Part shown: piece after piece, positions 1 through 8,658 of the stretch | How positions within the stretch are numbered: position 1 is the first letter of the stretch | Layout of the letters: each line of letters starts with the position of its first letter | Assembly (NCBI GenBank): GCA_030706735.1 | Contig: JAUZNZ010000027.1 | Span: 1 to 64,000 of the forward strand | Reading direction: 5' to 3' | From: Bacteroidota bacterium | Lineage (GTDB): Bacteria; Bacteroidota; Bacteroidia; Chitinophagales; Chitinophagaceae | Length of the DNA stretch: 64,000 nt | Position numbers and translations under genes: made by a program | The notes under the pieces: model-generated | Seen by the model: the letters and a program-made list of their open reading frames with translations, nothing else | What the model was told of the DNA's origin: nothing | Database searches by the model: none

Positions 1-249
1 CACGGCAGTGATCAGGGACCCGACGAGGCTTATGGCGACAAAGAACACGAAGTTGGATATGTAAATGCCCCAGGTGGCATAATCCCGCATCGATGTGACG
101 ACGAGGCCGTTCTTCAGTTGAAGAAAGTAAGCATAGGCGCCGAATGCGCAAATAACGACCAGGATGGCCGTCCAACGTTTGCCCCAGCGGCTGAAGCGTT
201 GCGGGAGCAGATCCGCGGTAATGTTTTGGCTGACAATAGGGTCTTCCAT
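1..249 (-). CDS. NrfD/PsrC-like polysulfide-reductase-type membrane subunit (N-terminal part, runs off window)
   Basis: Translation of the reverse strand from ATG at 249: MEDPIVSQNITADLLPQRFSRWGKRWTAILVVICAFGAYAYFLQLKNGLVV..DYATWGIYISNFVFFVAISLVGSLITAV; hydrophobic, WGIYISNFVFFV typical of NrfD; directly follows a 4Fe-4S subunit gene. Confidence 0.75.
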   Translation of the reverse strand, partial: MEDPIVSQNITADLLPQRFSRWGKRWTAILVVICAFGAYAYFLQLKNGLVVTSMRDYATWGIYISNFVFFVAISLVGSLITAV

Positions 250-254
250 GGCTT

Positions 255-1202
255 TTATTTATGGTTTTGCTGTTGATCCGCGCTGTCGGCAGGCAAACCC
301 GATTCGAAGGGGAAATTCCGGTTTACCGGAGGAAGGTAATAGACGCTGGGCTTGGTTCCCAGGTCTTCCATCAGGCGATAGCCGGCCTTGTCCCTGATCA
401 GATCGCTGAACCGAAAGGTTTCGGCTCCGTTCGTCACCGAATCTTCATTCATATCGCCGAAGAAGAATACCCCGTTCGGGCAAGCGGAAACGCAATGCGG
501 AAGCATGCCCATACGAGCCATGTCGGGGCAGAAATCGCACTTGCTGACCGTACCTTTTTTTTGCGGCAAACTGGTCTCGCAGGAATAAGGTTGGGCGGCT
601 ACTTCGGCCGGGAGCTGAGGTTCCTCCCAATTAAAGACCCTTACCGTGTACGGACAGGCTGCCATGCAGAAACGGCATCCGATACACCGGTCGCTATCGA
701 TCAATACGATCCCGTCCTGTCGTTTGAAGGTGGCGTCCACCGGGCAAACCTTCACGCAGGGCGGCTCATCGCAATGCATGCAGGTAGTGGGCTCCCAATA
801 AGGCGCCTCATGTTCCGCGTCCTCCATGGGGAGTATCTTTATCCAGTTCTGCCCCGGGTTGAGTTGATGCGCGTGATTGCAGGCCCGCTTGCAGGCCCCG
901 ACATTCTTGCAACGGGACAGATCGATGACCATGACGAATTTCTTCCCAGCGATCCCCTTTCTTGCTTCGGCATTCGTAACTACGGGCAGATCGGGAACGG
1001 GCTTCAGGAAGGCCTTGTCCATCTCGATCACTTCCCCGTCGACCGACAATAACTTCACTTTTTCCCCGGAAGGTTTTGTTTCACTTCCCGCATAGCCCTC
1101 AAAGGGGTTCTTTCCGGATGTGCAACCGGCGGCAAGGCCGGCCAGGAGGCCTGTTGCCAGGAACTGCCTTCGCGATGAAGCATCATTATTTTCCATAATC
1201 AC
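255..1202 (-). CDS. 4Fe-4S dicluster ferredoxin subunit (DmsB/PsrB/NrfC-like) with Tat-type lipoprotein signal
   Basis: SSRRQFLATGLLAGLAAGC Tat/lipobox; four Cys clusters (CKNVGACKRACN, CMHCDEPPCVKVCP, CIGCRFCMAACP, CDFCPDMARMGMLPHCVSACP). Confidence 0.9.
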   Translation of the reverse strand: MIMENNDASSRRQFLATGLLAGLAAGCTSGKNPFEGYAGSETKPSGEKVKLLSVDGEVIEMDKAFLKPVPDLPVVTNAEARKGIAGKKFVMVIDLSRCKNVGACKRACNHAHQLNPGQNWIKILPMEDAEHEAPYWEPTTCMHCDEPPCVKVCPVDATFKRQDGIVLIDSDRCIGCRFCMAACPYTVRVFNWEEPQLPAEVAAQPYSCETSLPQKKGTVSKCDFCPDMARMGMLPHCVSACPNGVFFFGDMNEDSVTNGAETFRFSDLIRDKAGYRLMEDLGTKPSVYYLPPVNRNFPFESGLPADSADQQQNHK

Positions 1203-1456
1203 CGTTTATTTTTTTTAATCCAGCCCTGCAATTCCCCGTCCGTGACCTTCCGCTTATTGGAGGGAAGGAGGCTTTCGTCCACTTCGACCAATCGGCCATC
1301 TTCAGTGAGCATTCGTACCATTTTCGCCTTTTTTTGAGGCTTTTTGCGCCAGGCAAAAGGAAGGGAAGCGGCAATGAGTACGGTAGCCAGCCCGCCCAGG
1401 CCCCGGACGACAAAATTTTTTCGGGAGGTCTTGTCTTTGTTTTCCATGATTGCCAT
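1199..1456 (-). CDS. small protein resembling the N-terminal segment of the adjacent Fe-S subunit
   Basis: 85 aa; MAIMENKDKTSRKNFVVRGLGGLATV and KMVRMLTEDGRLVEVDESLLP parallel MIMENNDASSRRQFLATGLLAGLAAG and KVKLLSVDGEVIEMDKAFLKP of the neighbour. Confidence 0.65.
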   Translation of the reverse strand: MAIMENKDKTSRKNFVVRGLGGLATVLIAASLPFAWRKKPQKKAKMVRMLTEDGRLVEVDESLLPSNKRKVTDGELQGWIKKNKR

Positions 1457-1470
1457 TCAGTGTGGGGGAA

Positions 1471-1872
1471 TTATTTCTTCAGTGTCCTCACGTACACGAC
1501 GAGATTCCAGATATCCTCGGGGTCGGGGAGTTTCTTTTTGAATCCCGGCATATCGCCCCTGCCTTCGGAGATCTTGTAAAACAGGGAGCCGTCGCTTTGT
1601 GCCTGGGTCGTGGCCTTTGAAAAATCACCGGGTATGGTCTTAAGCTGTGCGGCCTTGGTGCCGTCTCCCAGGCCCAGTTTTCCATGACATGACTGGCAGT
1701 GCGTTCCCCAAAGCGCCTTTCCCGCAGAGATCGATTCCGCGTTCGATTTTACCGGGTTGGGCATTTTGGCATTCTTCTCCGGTGCGATCCAGGGTTGCGG
1801 CTGCTGGTTGAGCGTGAACGCCGCGCTGGTTGCCCCGAGCAAGGAGACGAGTCCGATGACGATCGTTTTCAT
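1471..1872 (-). CDS. periplasmic c-type cytochrome (monohaem)
   Basis: Signal peptide, CQSCHGKLGLGDG motif, distal Met region GDMPGFKKKLPDPEDIWNLVVYVRTLKK. Confidence 0.9.
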   Translation of the reverse strand: MKTIVIGLVSLLGATSAAFTLNQQPQPWIAPEKNAKMPNPVKSNAESISAGKALWGTHCQSCHGKLGLGDGTKAAQLKTIPGDFSKATTQAQSDGSLFYKISEGRGDMPGFKKKLPDPEDIWNLVVYVRTLKK

Positions 1873-1917
1873 TTTTATATTTTGTTTGATGAAACAAAGT
1901 TGTTTACCTGTGTACTC

Positions 1918-2850
1918 CTAGAAATTCCAAAGGCGCGTGATATTGAAGCCTATGAGAAATTCTCCCTTTGTAAAATCATTCTGATTCAACATGTTGTTGT
2001 CCTGGGGCAACAGGTTGCCATAATTTCCGGCAAATACCTGGAACGTGTGACCGCTGGTGCTCATTTCCAATCCGAAACTGATATTCGGGTGCGGGTTATT
2101 CATCGGGTGTTGCGTGAGGGGCTGGTCATAATTTGCAATGACGGCCGTCTTTGGAGCGATCTTGTACCGTCCGGAAAACGAGATCGCAAAATGGTCGTTC
2201 TTCATTTCGGGAAGGATCTTTCCATTCGCATCGATATACCCGGGTACATTATTGAAGTGTGAGAGGGACGGACTTACCTGTACGGATAATTTGTCGCTGA
2301 CCTTTCTGGCGATGATGACCTGGTTGAAGAAGGAGAAGCGATCGGAAGTGGTCACGAATAAGGTCGTTGCATCCTTCTTCCTGGTATCCATCACGGCATT
2401 GCCGAAGTAGGTGACGCTAACCGGCATGGCGCCGTCCTTTGTTTGTCTTAGCAGCGCGTATTTGAGATTCCAATCCACCTGCATCCGGTCGTTGCAGGCG
2501 CCGAATCCCACCTGCAAATCCTTTATGGGCGTATAGCTGAGGCCCAGGCGCATGATCGCGCCGGCGAATATACCGTAAAGATCGGATATGCCATTGTTAA
2601 CGGTTCCGAACCGGTGCTGGATATCGAATTCGAAGGTACCCTTGATCGGAACCATAACCGATTGATTGTCGATAAGATAATTGCCTTCGAACGTATTCTT
2701 TACGTAGGATCTCTTTTTCTTTTCGACGGTCGGGGGCGGGGCGCCGGTGGAGTCCTGCGCCATGGTACTGCCGGTCGCCATGAGATCGAATATGAACAAC
2801 AGGGCGAGGCCCGGTAAAAAGGATTTCATATTTATGTGTTTCATGTTCAT
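1918..2850 (-). CDS. outer-membrane beta-barrel-like protein (DUF5777-like)
   Basis: Signal peptide, alternating beta pattern, ends ...GEFLIGFNITRLWNF; embedded in cytochrome operon. Confidence 0.65.
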   Translation of the reverse strand: MNMKHINMKSFLPGLALLFIFDLMATGSTMAQDSTGAPPPTVEKKKRSYVKNTFEGNYLIDNQSVMVPIKGTFEFDIQHRFGTVNNGISDLYGIFAGAIMRLGLSYTPIKDLQVGFGACNDRMQVDWNLKYALLRQTKDGAMPVSVTYFGNAVMDTRKKDATTLFVTTSDRFSFFNQVIIARKVSDKLSVQVSPSLSHFNNVPGYIDANGKILPEMKNDHFAISFSGRYKIAPKTAVIANYDQPLTQHPMNNPHPNISFGLEMSTSGHTFQVFAGNYGNLLPQDNNMLNQNDFTKGEFLIGFNITRLWNF

Positions 2851-2854
2851 GAGT

Positions 2855-3253
2855 TTAATTGTTCTTGGCGCCCTGGGTGATCCAGGCCAACATCAGGCCA
2901 TTGATATTGGACGGGTTATTCGGGGCACCCAACGGCATTGTCGCGGATTCCTTGCCCGTCAGCCACAGGTAAACCGTGCTGTTGGCTGGCGTTGCGAGGT
3001 TCGTGAAATTGCCATTGATCAGGGAGTTGTATGCATTTGCTTCCAGGAGGTTAGGGCTGACGCTTCCGTTATGGCAACCGCTTTTGGCACAACTCGCGAC
3101 AAGGATGGGTATGATATCGGTCTTGAAGCTCACGGTTCTTGTTACCGCCGGCGTGTTATCGATCAGTATGGTGGTGTTCTTTGTGCAGGCCCCCAGGTAA
3201 AAAACGAGCACTATGATGACCACCCCGCAAAATTTAATTCTATGTCTTGACAT
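2855..3253 (-). CDS. lipoprotein with cytochrome-c-like CX4CH motif
   Basis: Lipobox LGACTKN; ILVASCAKSGCHNGSVSPNLLEANAYNSLING. Confidence 0.7.
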   Translation of the reverse strand: MSRHRIKFCGVVIIVLVFYLGACTKNTTILIDNTPAVTRTVSFKTDIIPILVASCAKSGCHNGSVSPNLLEANAYNSLINGNFTNLATPANSTVYLWLTGKESATMPLGAPNNPSNINGLMLAWITQGAKNN

Positions 3254-3291
3254 GATCCGTTATTGAAAAATGAGAGAACAAGTCAGGCATG

Positions 3292-4590
3292 CTATTGCTG
3301 GAAATGCAAGAGCAGGCCAGGTTGAATGCCGTGCTGGTTATTGGATTTGTTCCAGATAGCCATGCCAAAGGGCTGGTCATCCAACTTAGAAAAGTCGATA
3401 TCCTGTTTAAGTACATCCGGGGTTTTCAGCAGGCGTTTGTATTCAACCACCCATCCGGTACCGGTGTAAACCGACGCAGCGGCGATATCCGCTCTGCCAT
3501 TGATGAGCGGGGAAGCGATAAAGCTTGGGAAACACTTCGGTCCATCCCCGCCGTACACGCCTGCCACCTGGAGATAATCGGTGCCTACGTTGGGATCGAT
3601 GGTCCCTCCATTGTAGGAAAGGACCCCATTGGCGTCCACCGCGGTGATCTTAGCCGCTTTGCCGCCTGCCAACGTATCCGTTGCCAATATGTAGTTGTAA
3701 TTGCTGGCGCCCGGGATAATCCAGGTCGGGACATTCACGGACGTGGAGGTACCCGTAATTTTCATTGATTGCCTGTTGTTAATGGACCCGCCACTTGCCG
3801 GCGAAATGTAGGAAGAGGAGAAGGGTGTCGGAGGAGTTTGGTCGTCGAGATGGCGGCCATTGCCATTGCCGCCCACGGTATCCGTTACGGCGGGACCACC
3901 TGCCCAATCCTGGTAATTGTCATCGAACTGTGAGTAAACCTGGTCTTTGCTCAGGTGCAGCCACCACATATCAATTTTCTCATTGGCTCCATTTGTATAG
4001 TGGTTACCACTTGCATTGGGCACCCAGATGCCCGCATAATTTTTATACGGGGTAAATACATGACAACTGGCATAGCAGGTAATCGATTCGAATTTGGGGG
4101 TAGAATGGTCGATATTCCATAGCATGGCTAATTTATCCTCGCCCCATCCGTCCCGTACCAGCGTGCCGTTGACGTCATAAAGGCGGCTGCTTGGCTCTTG
4201 TGCCCAGCGTTTGGCAACAGGATCGAAATACCAGGGCGTTACGGCCACACTTTTTGTAGTGTCCCTCCATTCCGCCAGGAAATAAATGTATTTGCTATCA
4301 TACATGGAACGAATGGTGGCGGGATATTGTTCGCCGATATAGCCTGCAAAAAGGCCATTACCCGGATCGGGAACTGTTGGCGTGACCGATAACCTGGGCG
4401 CATTCGCCCAAATGGCATCGATCGTTCCATCGATGATGGGCGCCGTGCTGGTCTTGTAAGAAGTCAGCACATTGGTGGCGACAGTCGTCCCGGTAGTTAT
4501 TACCTGGTCGTTCTTGGTACAATACGTCAAGCCAATCGCCGACAATACGATGAGCGCAATAACGATCGAGATCTTCTTAAAACTTTTCAT
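3292..4590 (-). CDS. ethylbenzene-dehydrogenase-related haem-binding (DOMON-like) lipoprotein
   Basis: Lipoprotein signal; APIIDGTIDAIWANAPRLSV, YDSKYIYFLAEWRDTTKS, CYASCH, WVVEYKRLL; typical of the EB_dh family. Confidence 0.75.
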   Translation of the reverse strand: MKSFKKISIVIALIVLSAIGLTYCTKNDQVITTGTTVATNVLTSYKTSTAPIIDGTIDAIWANAPRLSVTPTVPDPGNGLFAGYIGEQYPATIRSMYDSKYIYFLAEWRDTTKSVAVTPWYFDPVAKRWAQEPSSRLYDVNGTLVRDGWGEDKLAMLWNIDHSTPKFESITCYASCHVFTPYKNYAGIWVPNASGNHYTNGANEKIDMWWLHLSKDQVYSQFDDNYQDWAGGPAVTDTVGGNGNGRHLDDQTPPTPFSSSYISPASGGSINNRQSMKITGTSTSVNVPTWIIPGASNYNYILATDTLAGGKAAKITAVDANGVLSYNGGTIDPNVGTDYLQVAGVYGGDGPKCFPSFIASPLINGRADIAAASVYTGTGWVVEYKRLLKTPDVLKQDIDFSKLDDQPFGMAIWNKSNNQHGIQPGLLLHFQQ

Positions 4591-4632
4591 AACGGTTCCT
4601 TATTTAGATTCGAGATGGAGAATGAGACGACC

Positions 4633-4719
4633 TAAAGCTATCCAGGGCACCAGAACGAATGCATGATTGCCGCTAATCAGAGAGAAGATTAAAATCAGGT
4701 CAGGTAGTGAGCCGGGTCA
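4633..4719 (-). promoter_or_regulatory. Phased dyads + -7 box for the 4590 redox operon
   Basis: Dyads at 4664 (TGATTGCCGCTA, weak), 4686 (AGATTAAAATCA), 4708 (TGAGCCGGGTCA), 22 bp apart; TAGCTTTA (minus, 4633-4640) 33 bp from the 4664 dyad centre. Confidence 0.6.
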
Positions 4720-4759
4720 GCTGCGAGGAGTTGAAACAGGAGTATATGGGGTTTATGCC

Positions 4760-4824
4760 TGATTAAGTTCATAACTCCTTATGATCAGGGTCTTGATCAG
4801 GCGGGTTGGACGAACCTACATTTG
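4760..4824 (+). promoter_or_regulatory. Phased dyads + -7 box for hsp20
   Basis: TGATTAAGTTCA 4760, TGATCAGGGTCT 4782; TACATTTG 4817-4824, 33 bp from the proximal dyad centre. Confidence 0.8.
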
Positions 4825-4867
4825 GGGTGGTTCATTTTACATCACATTTTAAATCAAAGGAGGACTT

Positions 4868-5323
4868 ATGTCAAACAAATCATTAATGAGACGCGCTGAA
4901 TTTTTCCCGTCTGTATTCAATGACTTTTTCAAACCCTGGGAAACCTTATTCGATACCAACGGCGGATCCCTGTTGGCCAATCTTAGCCCGATCAACATTC
5001 CGGCTGTGAATGTGGTCGAGAACAAGAACAACTACGAGATCAGCGTAGCCGCACCCGGAATGAAGAAAGACGATTTTCGGATCGACGTAGAAGGAAATGT
5101 CCTGACGATCAGCGCCGAAGCCGAGGAAAAGAAGGAAGAAAAGGAAGGCAAGTACACCCGGAAGGAGTACAACTACAGTTCATTTTCCCGGAATTTCACC
5201 TTGCCGGATTGGGTGAACAAAGACAAGATCGATGCAACCTATGAAAATGGCGTGCTCAAGCTTGAATTGCCCAAGACGGAAGAAGCGAAGAAGATCGCTC
5301 CCCGGCATATCAGCGTGAAATGA
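4868..5323 (+). CDS. Hsp20/alpha-crystallin small heat shock protein
   Basis: [38 protein letters not shown]...[12 protein letters not shown]. Confidence 0.95.
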   Translation: MSNKSLMRRAEFFPSVFNDFFKPWETLFDTNGGSLLANLSPINIPAVNVVENKNNYEISVAAPGMKKDDFRIDVEGNVLTISAEAEEKKEEKEGKYTRKEYNYSSFSRNFTLPDWVNKDKIDATYENGVLKLELPKTEEAKKIAPRHISVK

Positions 5324-5354
5324 GGCGGATTGTTCATTTTTAAAAACTTCTATC

Positions 5355-6023
5355 ATGAAAACCGACAGTCAAATCCGAGAGGACGTGATCGCCCAACTTA
5401 ATTGGGAACCCATTCTGAATGCAGCCGAGATCGGCGTAGGAGTAAAGAATGGGGTGGTCACCTTAACAGGTATCGTAGATACTTATTCAAAGAAGATTGC
5501 CGCGGAAGACGCCGCGAAGAAAGTGGCAGGCGTAAAAGCCGTGGCGGAAGACATCCAGGTGGGTATTTCCCCTGCTTTCCGCCGGACGGACGCAGAGATC
5601 GCTGAAGCGGTATTGAATGCGTTGAAGTGGCATACTTCGGTACCCGATGAAAAGATAAAGGTCAAGGTTGAGAACGGCGTCGTGACCCTGGAAGGCGAGG
5701 TCGATTGGGATTTCCAACGAACCAGCGCCAGGACGGCCATTCAGTACCTGATGGGCGTGCGCAGCATTACCAACCTGATCAGCGTAAAACCGGCCCTAAG
5801 TGCGGGTAATGTGAAACAAAAGATCACCGCTGCGTTCCATCGCAGCGCGACGATCGATGCCGACAGGATCCATGTCGACATCATTGGCAACAGAGTATTA
5901 TTAACGGGAAGAGTACGTTCGTTTGCGGAAAGGGAAGACGCCGTTGCGGCCGCGTGGTCCGCGCCCGGCGTAAGCATCGTGGACAATCAGCTGGAGCTGC
6001 AGGAAGCCGAACTGGCCTTCTGA
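5355..6023 (+). CDS. BON-domain protein (three BON repeats)
   Basis: Three repeats of VxVxxGVVTLxGxVxxxxxxxxAxxAAxxVxGV. Confidence 0.9.
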   Translation: MKTDSQIREDVIAQLNWEPILNAAEIGVGVKNGVVTLTGIVDTYSKKIAAEDAAKKVAGVKAVAEDIQVGISPAFRRTDAEIAEAVLNALKWHTSVPDEKIKVKVENGVVTLEGEVDWDFQRTSARTAIQYLMGVRSITNLISVKPALSAGNVKQKITAAFHRSATIDADRIHVDIIGNRVLLTGRVRSFAEREDAVAAAWSAPGVSIVDNQLELQEAELAF

Positions 6024-6044
6024 TCCATGATGAACATTCAATGC

Positions 6045-6077
6045 CAGCCGGCGTCGCCTTCGGGCACGCCGGTTTTT
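6045..6077. terminator. intrinsic terminator between convergent genes
   Basis: CCGGCGTcGCC-TTCG-GGC-ACGCCGG followed by TTTTT, between stops at 6023(+) and 6080(-). Confidence 0.8.
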
Positions 6078-6079
6078 GG

Positions 6080-7435
6080 TTATAAATTCAGGGTGTATCT
6101 TACTGAAGCGCGAAGATAGGGGTAGGTCTTATCGACGTTGGCATAATGCCGGTAAACCCCTTCCAGGGTGAAATACCCGGGCTCGAGGCATAGGGAGAAG
6201 TGCCTGACCAGTTCGGCGCTGAACTCGCTGGTGATGGCATGCAGGAAGTAATGGGAGGCGCTGCCATTGATCGTCTTGAGCCAGCCGCCGCGGTAATTAA
6301 TGCTGTAGGAGAAGCGGTCCGCAAAATTGATCCTGAAATTGCCATTGACGCCAATACCGGTACAATAGTCGTAATCCCTCCCCTCGTAATGGTATGTATC
6401 GGGCACGGCCGCCAGGATCACGGGGCCTCCTCCGATCGTGGTATTGATCCTGATCTTGCGTGGAAGGCCGAACTCAGAGAAGACGAGCAGCTTCACGCTT
6501 TGCCCGCTATAGAAAAAGGCCTCGTTATGGATGAAGTCATAATTGGCGGACAGCAGGGCCAGATGGCGGCTATTTTTGGTTTCGCCGATCCGCCAGCCGG
6601 TCAGCGAGCCGTAGACGCTGATGATGTTGAGCTTGGAGCTATCGTCCTTCCCTAACTCGGCATTGACCGAAAAGTAGCTGAACGGCGTCCTGTAGTTCAC
6701 GAACGGCGAGCCGTACAGGAATCTGACGTGCCCATACAGCCCAAAGCCGGAGCTCGTGTGGTCAGCACGAAACTTTCGCATTCCCAGATCGAGCTCGGCG
6801 AAAATCGGCGTAGAGTCCTGCATTCCCGAATTGGCCCGGACCCGCCCCCATCTCCCATCGATGATCCGGTCAAAACCATTCGCCGGATCGATGATGAGGG
6901 CCAGCACCTCACTGGCCTGTCTCCGGAAGCCCCTTCGGCGTTCGTCTATGATCTTATGAGCCAGACGGTGGGTCATCTCGCCAAGCACGATCCCACCCAT
7001 GCCCGTATTGATGAAATCGTTCGGAGCCGGCGCCTGGTTCTCACCGAAAGTCTCCCATATATAGCTGCCTGCGAAGGCTGCGGGGGCCGACTGCCAAAAA
7101 CTATAGCCATTCGAGCGAAAGGTATTGTAGAATATACTGCCATGGTAGGGATGGCCGAATTGATTGGTCGTAAAGCCGTCGTCGTCCCAGGCCCAGCTGT
7201 GGGGGCTGAGGTTATCCCGTATATTCCCGAATGAAATGTGCGTATAATCGACATTGCGGATATACCGGTCGACCAACCAGGGTGTTGCCTCGGCCAGTCC
7301 GAGATCCAGGGCTCCCCGGCCGAACCTTTTTGCGGGCAGGCTGTCAACGGGCTGACCAAGAGCAGATGACTGCAGGGCCAGAACGGCCAACAGGCACCGG
7401 AAGATCGCGAGCTTGAAAGACGGTCGGGAATTCAT
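6080..7435 (-). CDS. DUF3943-like outer-membrane-associated protein
   Basis: Signal peptide; NQFGHPYHGSIFYNTFRSNGYSFWQSAPAAFAGSYIWETFGE, GGIVLGEMTHRLAHKI. Confidence 0.7.
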   Translation of the reverse strand: MNSRPSFKLAIFRCLLAVLALQSSALGQPVDSLPAKRFGRGALDLGLAEATPWLVDRYIRNVDYTHISFGNIRDNLSPHSWAWDDDGFTTNQFGHPYHGSIFYNTFRSNGYSFWQSAPAAFAGSYIWETFGENQAPAPNDFINTGMGGIVLGEMTHRLAHKIIDERRRGFRRQASEVLALIIDPANGFDRIIDGRWGRVRANSGMQDSTPIFAELDLGMRKFRADHTSSGFGLYGHVRFLYGSPFVNYRTPFSYFSVNAELGKDDSSKLNIISVYGSLTGWRIGETKNSRHLALLSANYDFIHNEAFFYSGQSVKLLVFSEFGLPRKIRINTTIGGGPVILAAVPDTYHYEGRDYDYCTGIGVNGNFRINFADRFSYSINYRGGWLKTINGSASHYFLHAITSEFSAELVRHFSLCLEPGYFTLEGVYRHYANVDKTYPYLRASVRYTLNL

Positions 7436-7439
7436 TTGA

Positions 7440-7535
7440 TAAAAATACTACTGTCCTTTGCGCAGTCCCATGACAGCAATCAGACCGGCGTTTGACCTAG
7501 ATCAATATGTGGGGGATAAGGGAGGTCTATCTTTA
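7440..7535. promoter_or_regulatory. Symmetric bidirectional promoter with two phased dyads
   Basis: TGACAGCAATCA 7471, TGACCTAGATCA 7493 (within FNR-box-like TTGACCTAGATCAA); TATTTTTA (minus, 7440-7447) and TATCTTTA (plus, 7528-7535), each 33 bp from its proximal dyad. Confidence 0.85.
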
Positions 7536-7552
7536 ATTAACAAACCCTCATT

Positions 7553-8650
7553 ATGAATATCCATTTTTCTAAAGAAGAAAAGGAAGTGGTAGGCGCGGTG
7601 AAATACCTGCCTGCCGTTTCGATCATCCTTCCGTTCGAACCTGTCATGTCGCTGAAGAGCGAGCTCGAGCACCGGCTCAAGATCATGCAGGGCAAGGTAG
7701 AATCGGAGTTGATGGCGGCGTATCCGGCAGAAAAGGCGATGCCGGTGATCGTCAAGCTGAAGAACCTCGTGAAAGGCCTTAATTTCAATACCCGAAAAAA
7801 AGCGCTCGCCCTGTTTGTATCGCCTATTGTGGAAAAAGTATTTTATCTGGATATCCCCGTAAACGAAAAGATCGTGATCGACGATTCCTTCGAAATACGG
7901 GACCTGGTCTACAGCAAGAAGCAGGTTATCCAATACCTCGTCCTTCAGCTGAGTGCGGAAGCATCGAGGTTATACCTGGGGAATTGTTCCAGCTTCGTGC
8001 TGATCAAGTCCAATGTGCCGGAGAATATGCATGCCTATGACCGCGACCTGCCTGAGAGGACGGCGAATTTCTCGGACCCCGGCGAGCAAAAAGAGATCTC
8101 GCTGGATCGGTTCCTGCGCCATCTGGATCAGGGTTTAACCCATATTCTGCGCGCCTATCCCCTTCCCGTATTCGTCATGGGCCCTGAAAAGGTGATTGGA
8201 CATTTTAAGAAGATCACCAAGAATGGAAAAAGTCTCGTTCAGTCCGTCCATGGGAATTACCTGCATGCCACGGAACCGGAGATCCGCCAAGCCCTGGCCC
8301 CTTATCTGGTGGAATGGCAGGCCATCAAGGAACGTGCCTGCCTGATGCAGTTGGAAAAGGCCAAGGGCGAGGACAAGCTGGAGTATGGGATTCGTCAGGT
8401 ATGGCGGGCAGCCGCGCGAAAGAATGGTCGTTTGCTGGTCGTGGAAAAGGACTTCATGGTGGCGGCGCGACAGGGACCGCATGGTGACGATATCTCGAAG
8501 GAGGATTTCACCACGAACAATGCTTTTTATATCAAGGATGCAGTCGATGACGTCATGGAAAAGGTATTGGCTGCCGGAGGAGATATCGAATTCGTCAGCG
8601 ATGGGGCACTAAAGGACTATGGTCACATCGCATTGGTGCGGTTCTATTAA
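7553..8650 (+). CDS. baeRF-type (bacterial archaeo-eukaryotic release factor-like) ribosome-hibernation factor
   Basis: ALALFVSPIVEKVFYLDIPVNEKIVIDDSFEIRDLVYSKKQ; C-terminal GGDIEFVSDGALKDYGHIALVRFY. Confidence 0.7.
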   Translation: MNIHFSKEEKEVVGAVKYLPAVSIILPFEPVMSLKSELEHRLKIMQGKVESELMAAYPAEKAMPVIVKLKNLVKGLNFNTRKKALALFVSPIVEKVFYLDIPVNEKIVIDDSFEIRDLVYSKKQVIQYLVLQLSAEASRLYLGNCSSFVLIKSNVPENMHAYDRDLPERTANFSDPGEQKEISLDRFLRHLDQGLTHILRAYPLPVFVMGPEKVIGHFKKITKNGKSLVQSVHGNYLHATEPEIRQALAPYLVEWQAIKERACLMQLEKAKGEDKLEYGIRQVWRAAARKNGRLLVVEKDFMVAARQGPHGDDISKEDFTTNNAFYIKDAVDDVMEKVLAAGGDIEFVSDGALKDYGHIALVRFY

Positions 8651-8658
8651 GTCAACTC

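Noticed and set aside
261-1052. 263-aa plus-strand ORF
   Set aside because: Antisense to the 4Fe-4S subunit.
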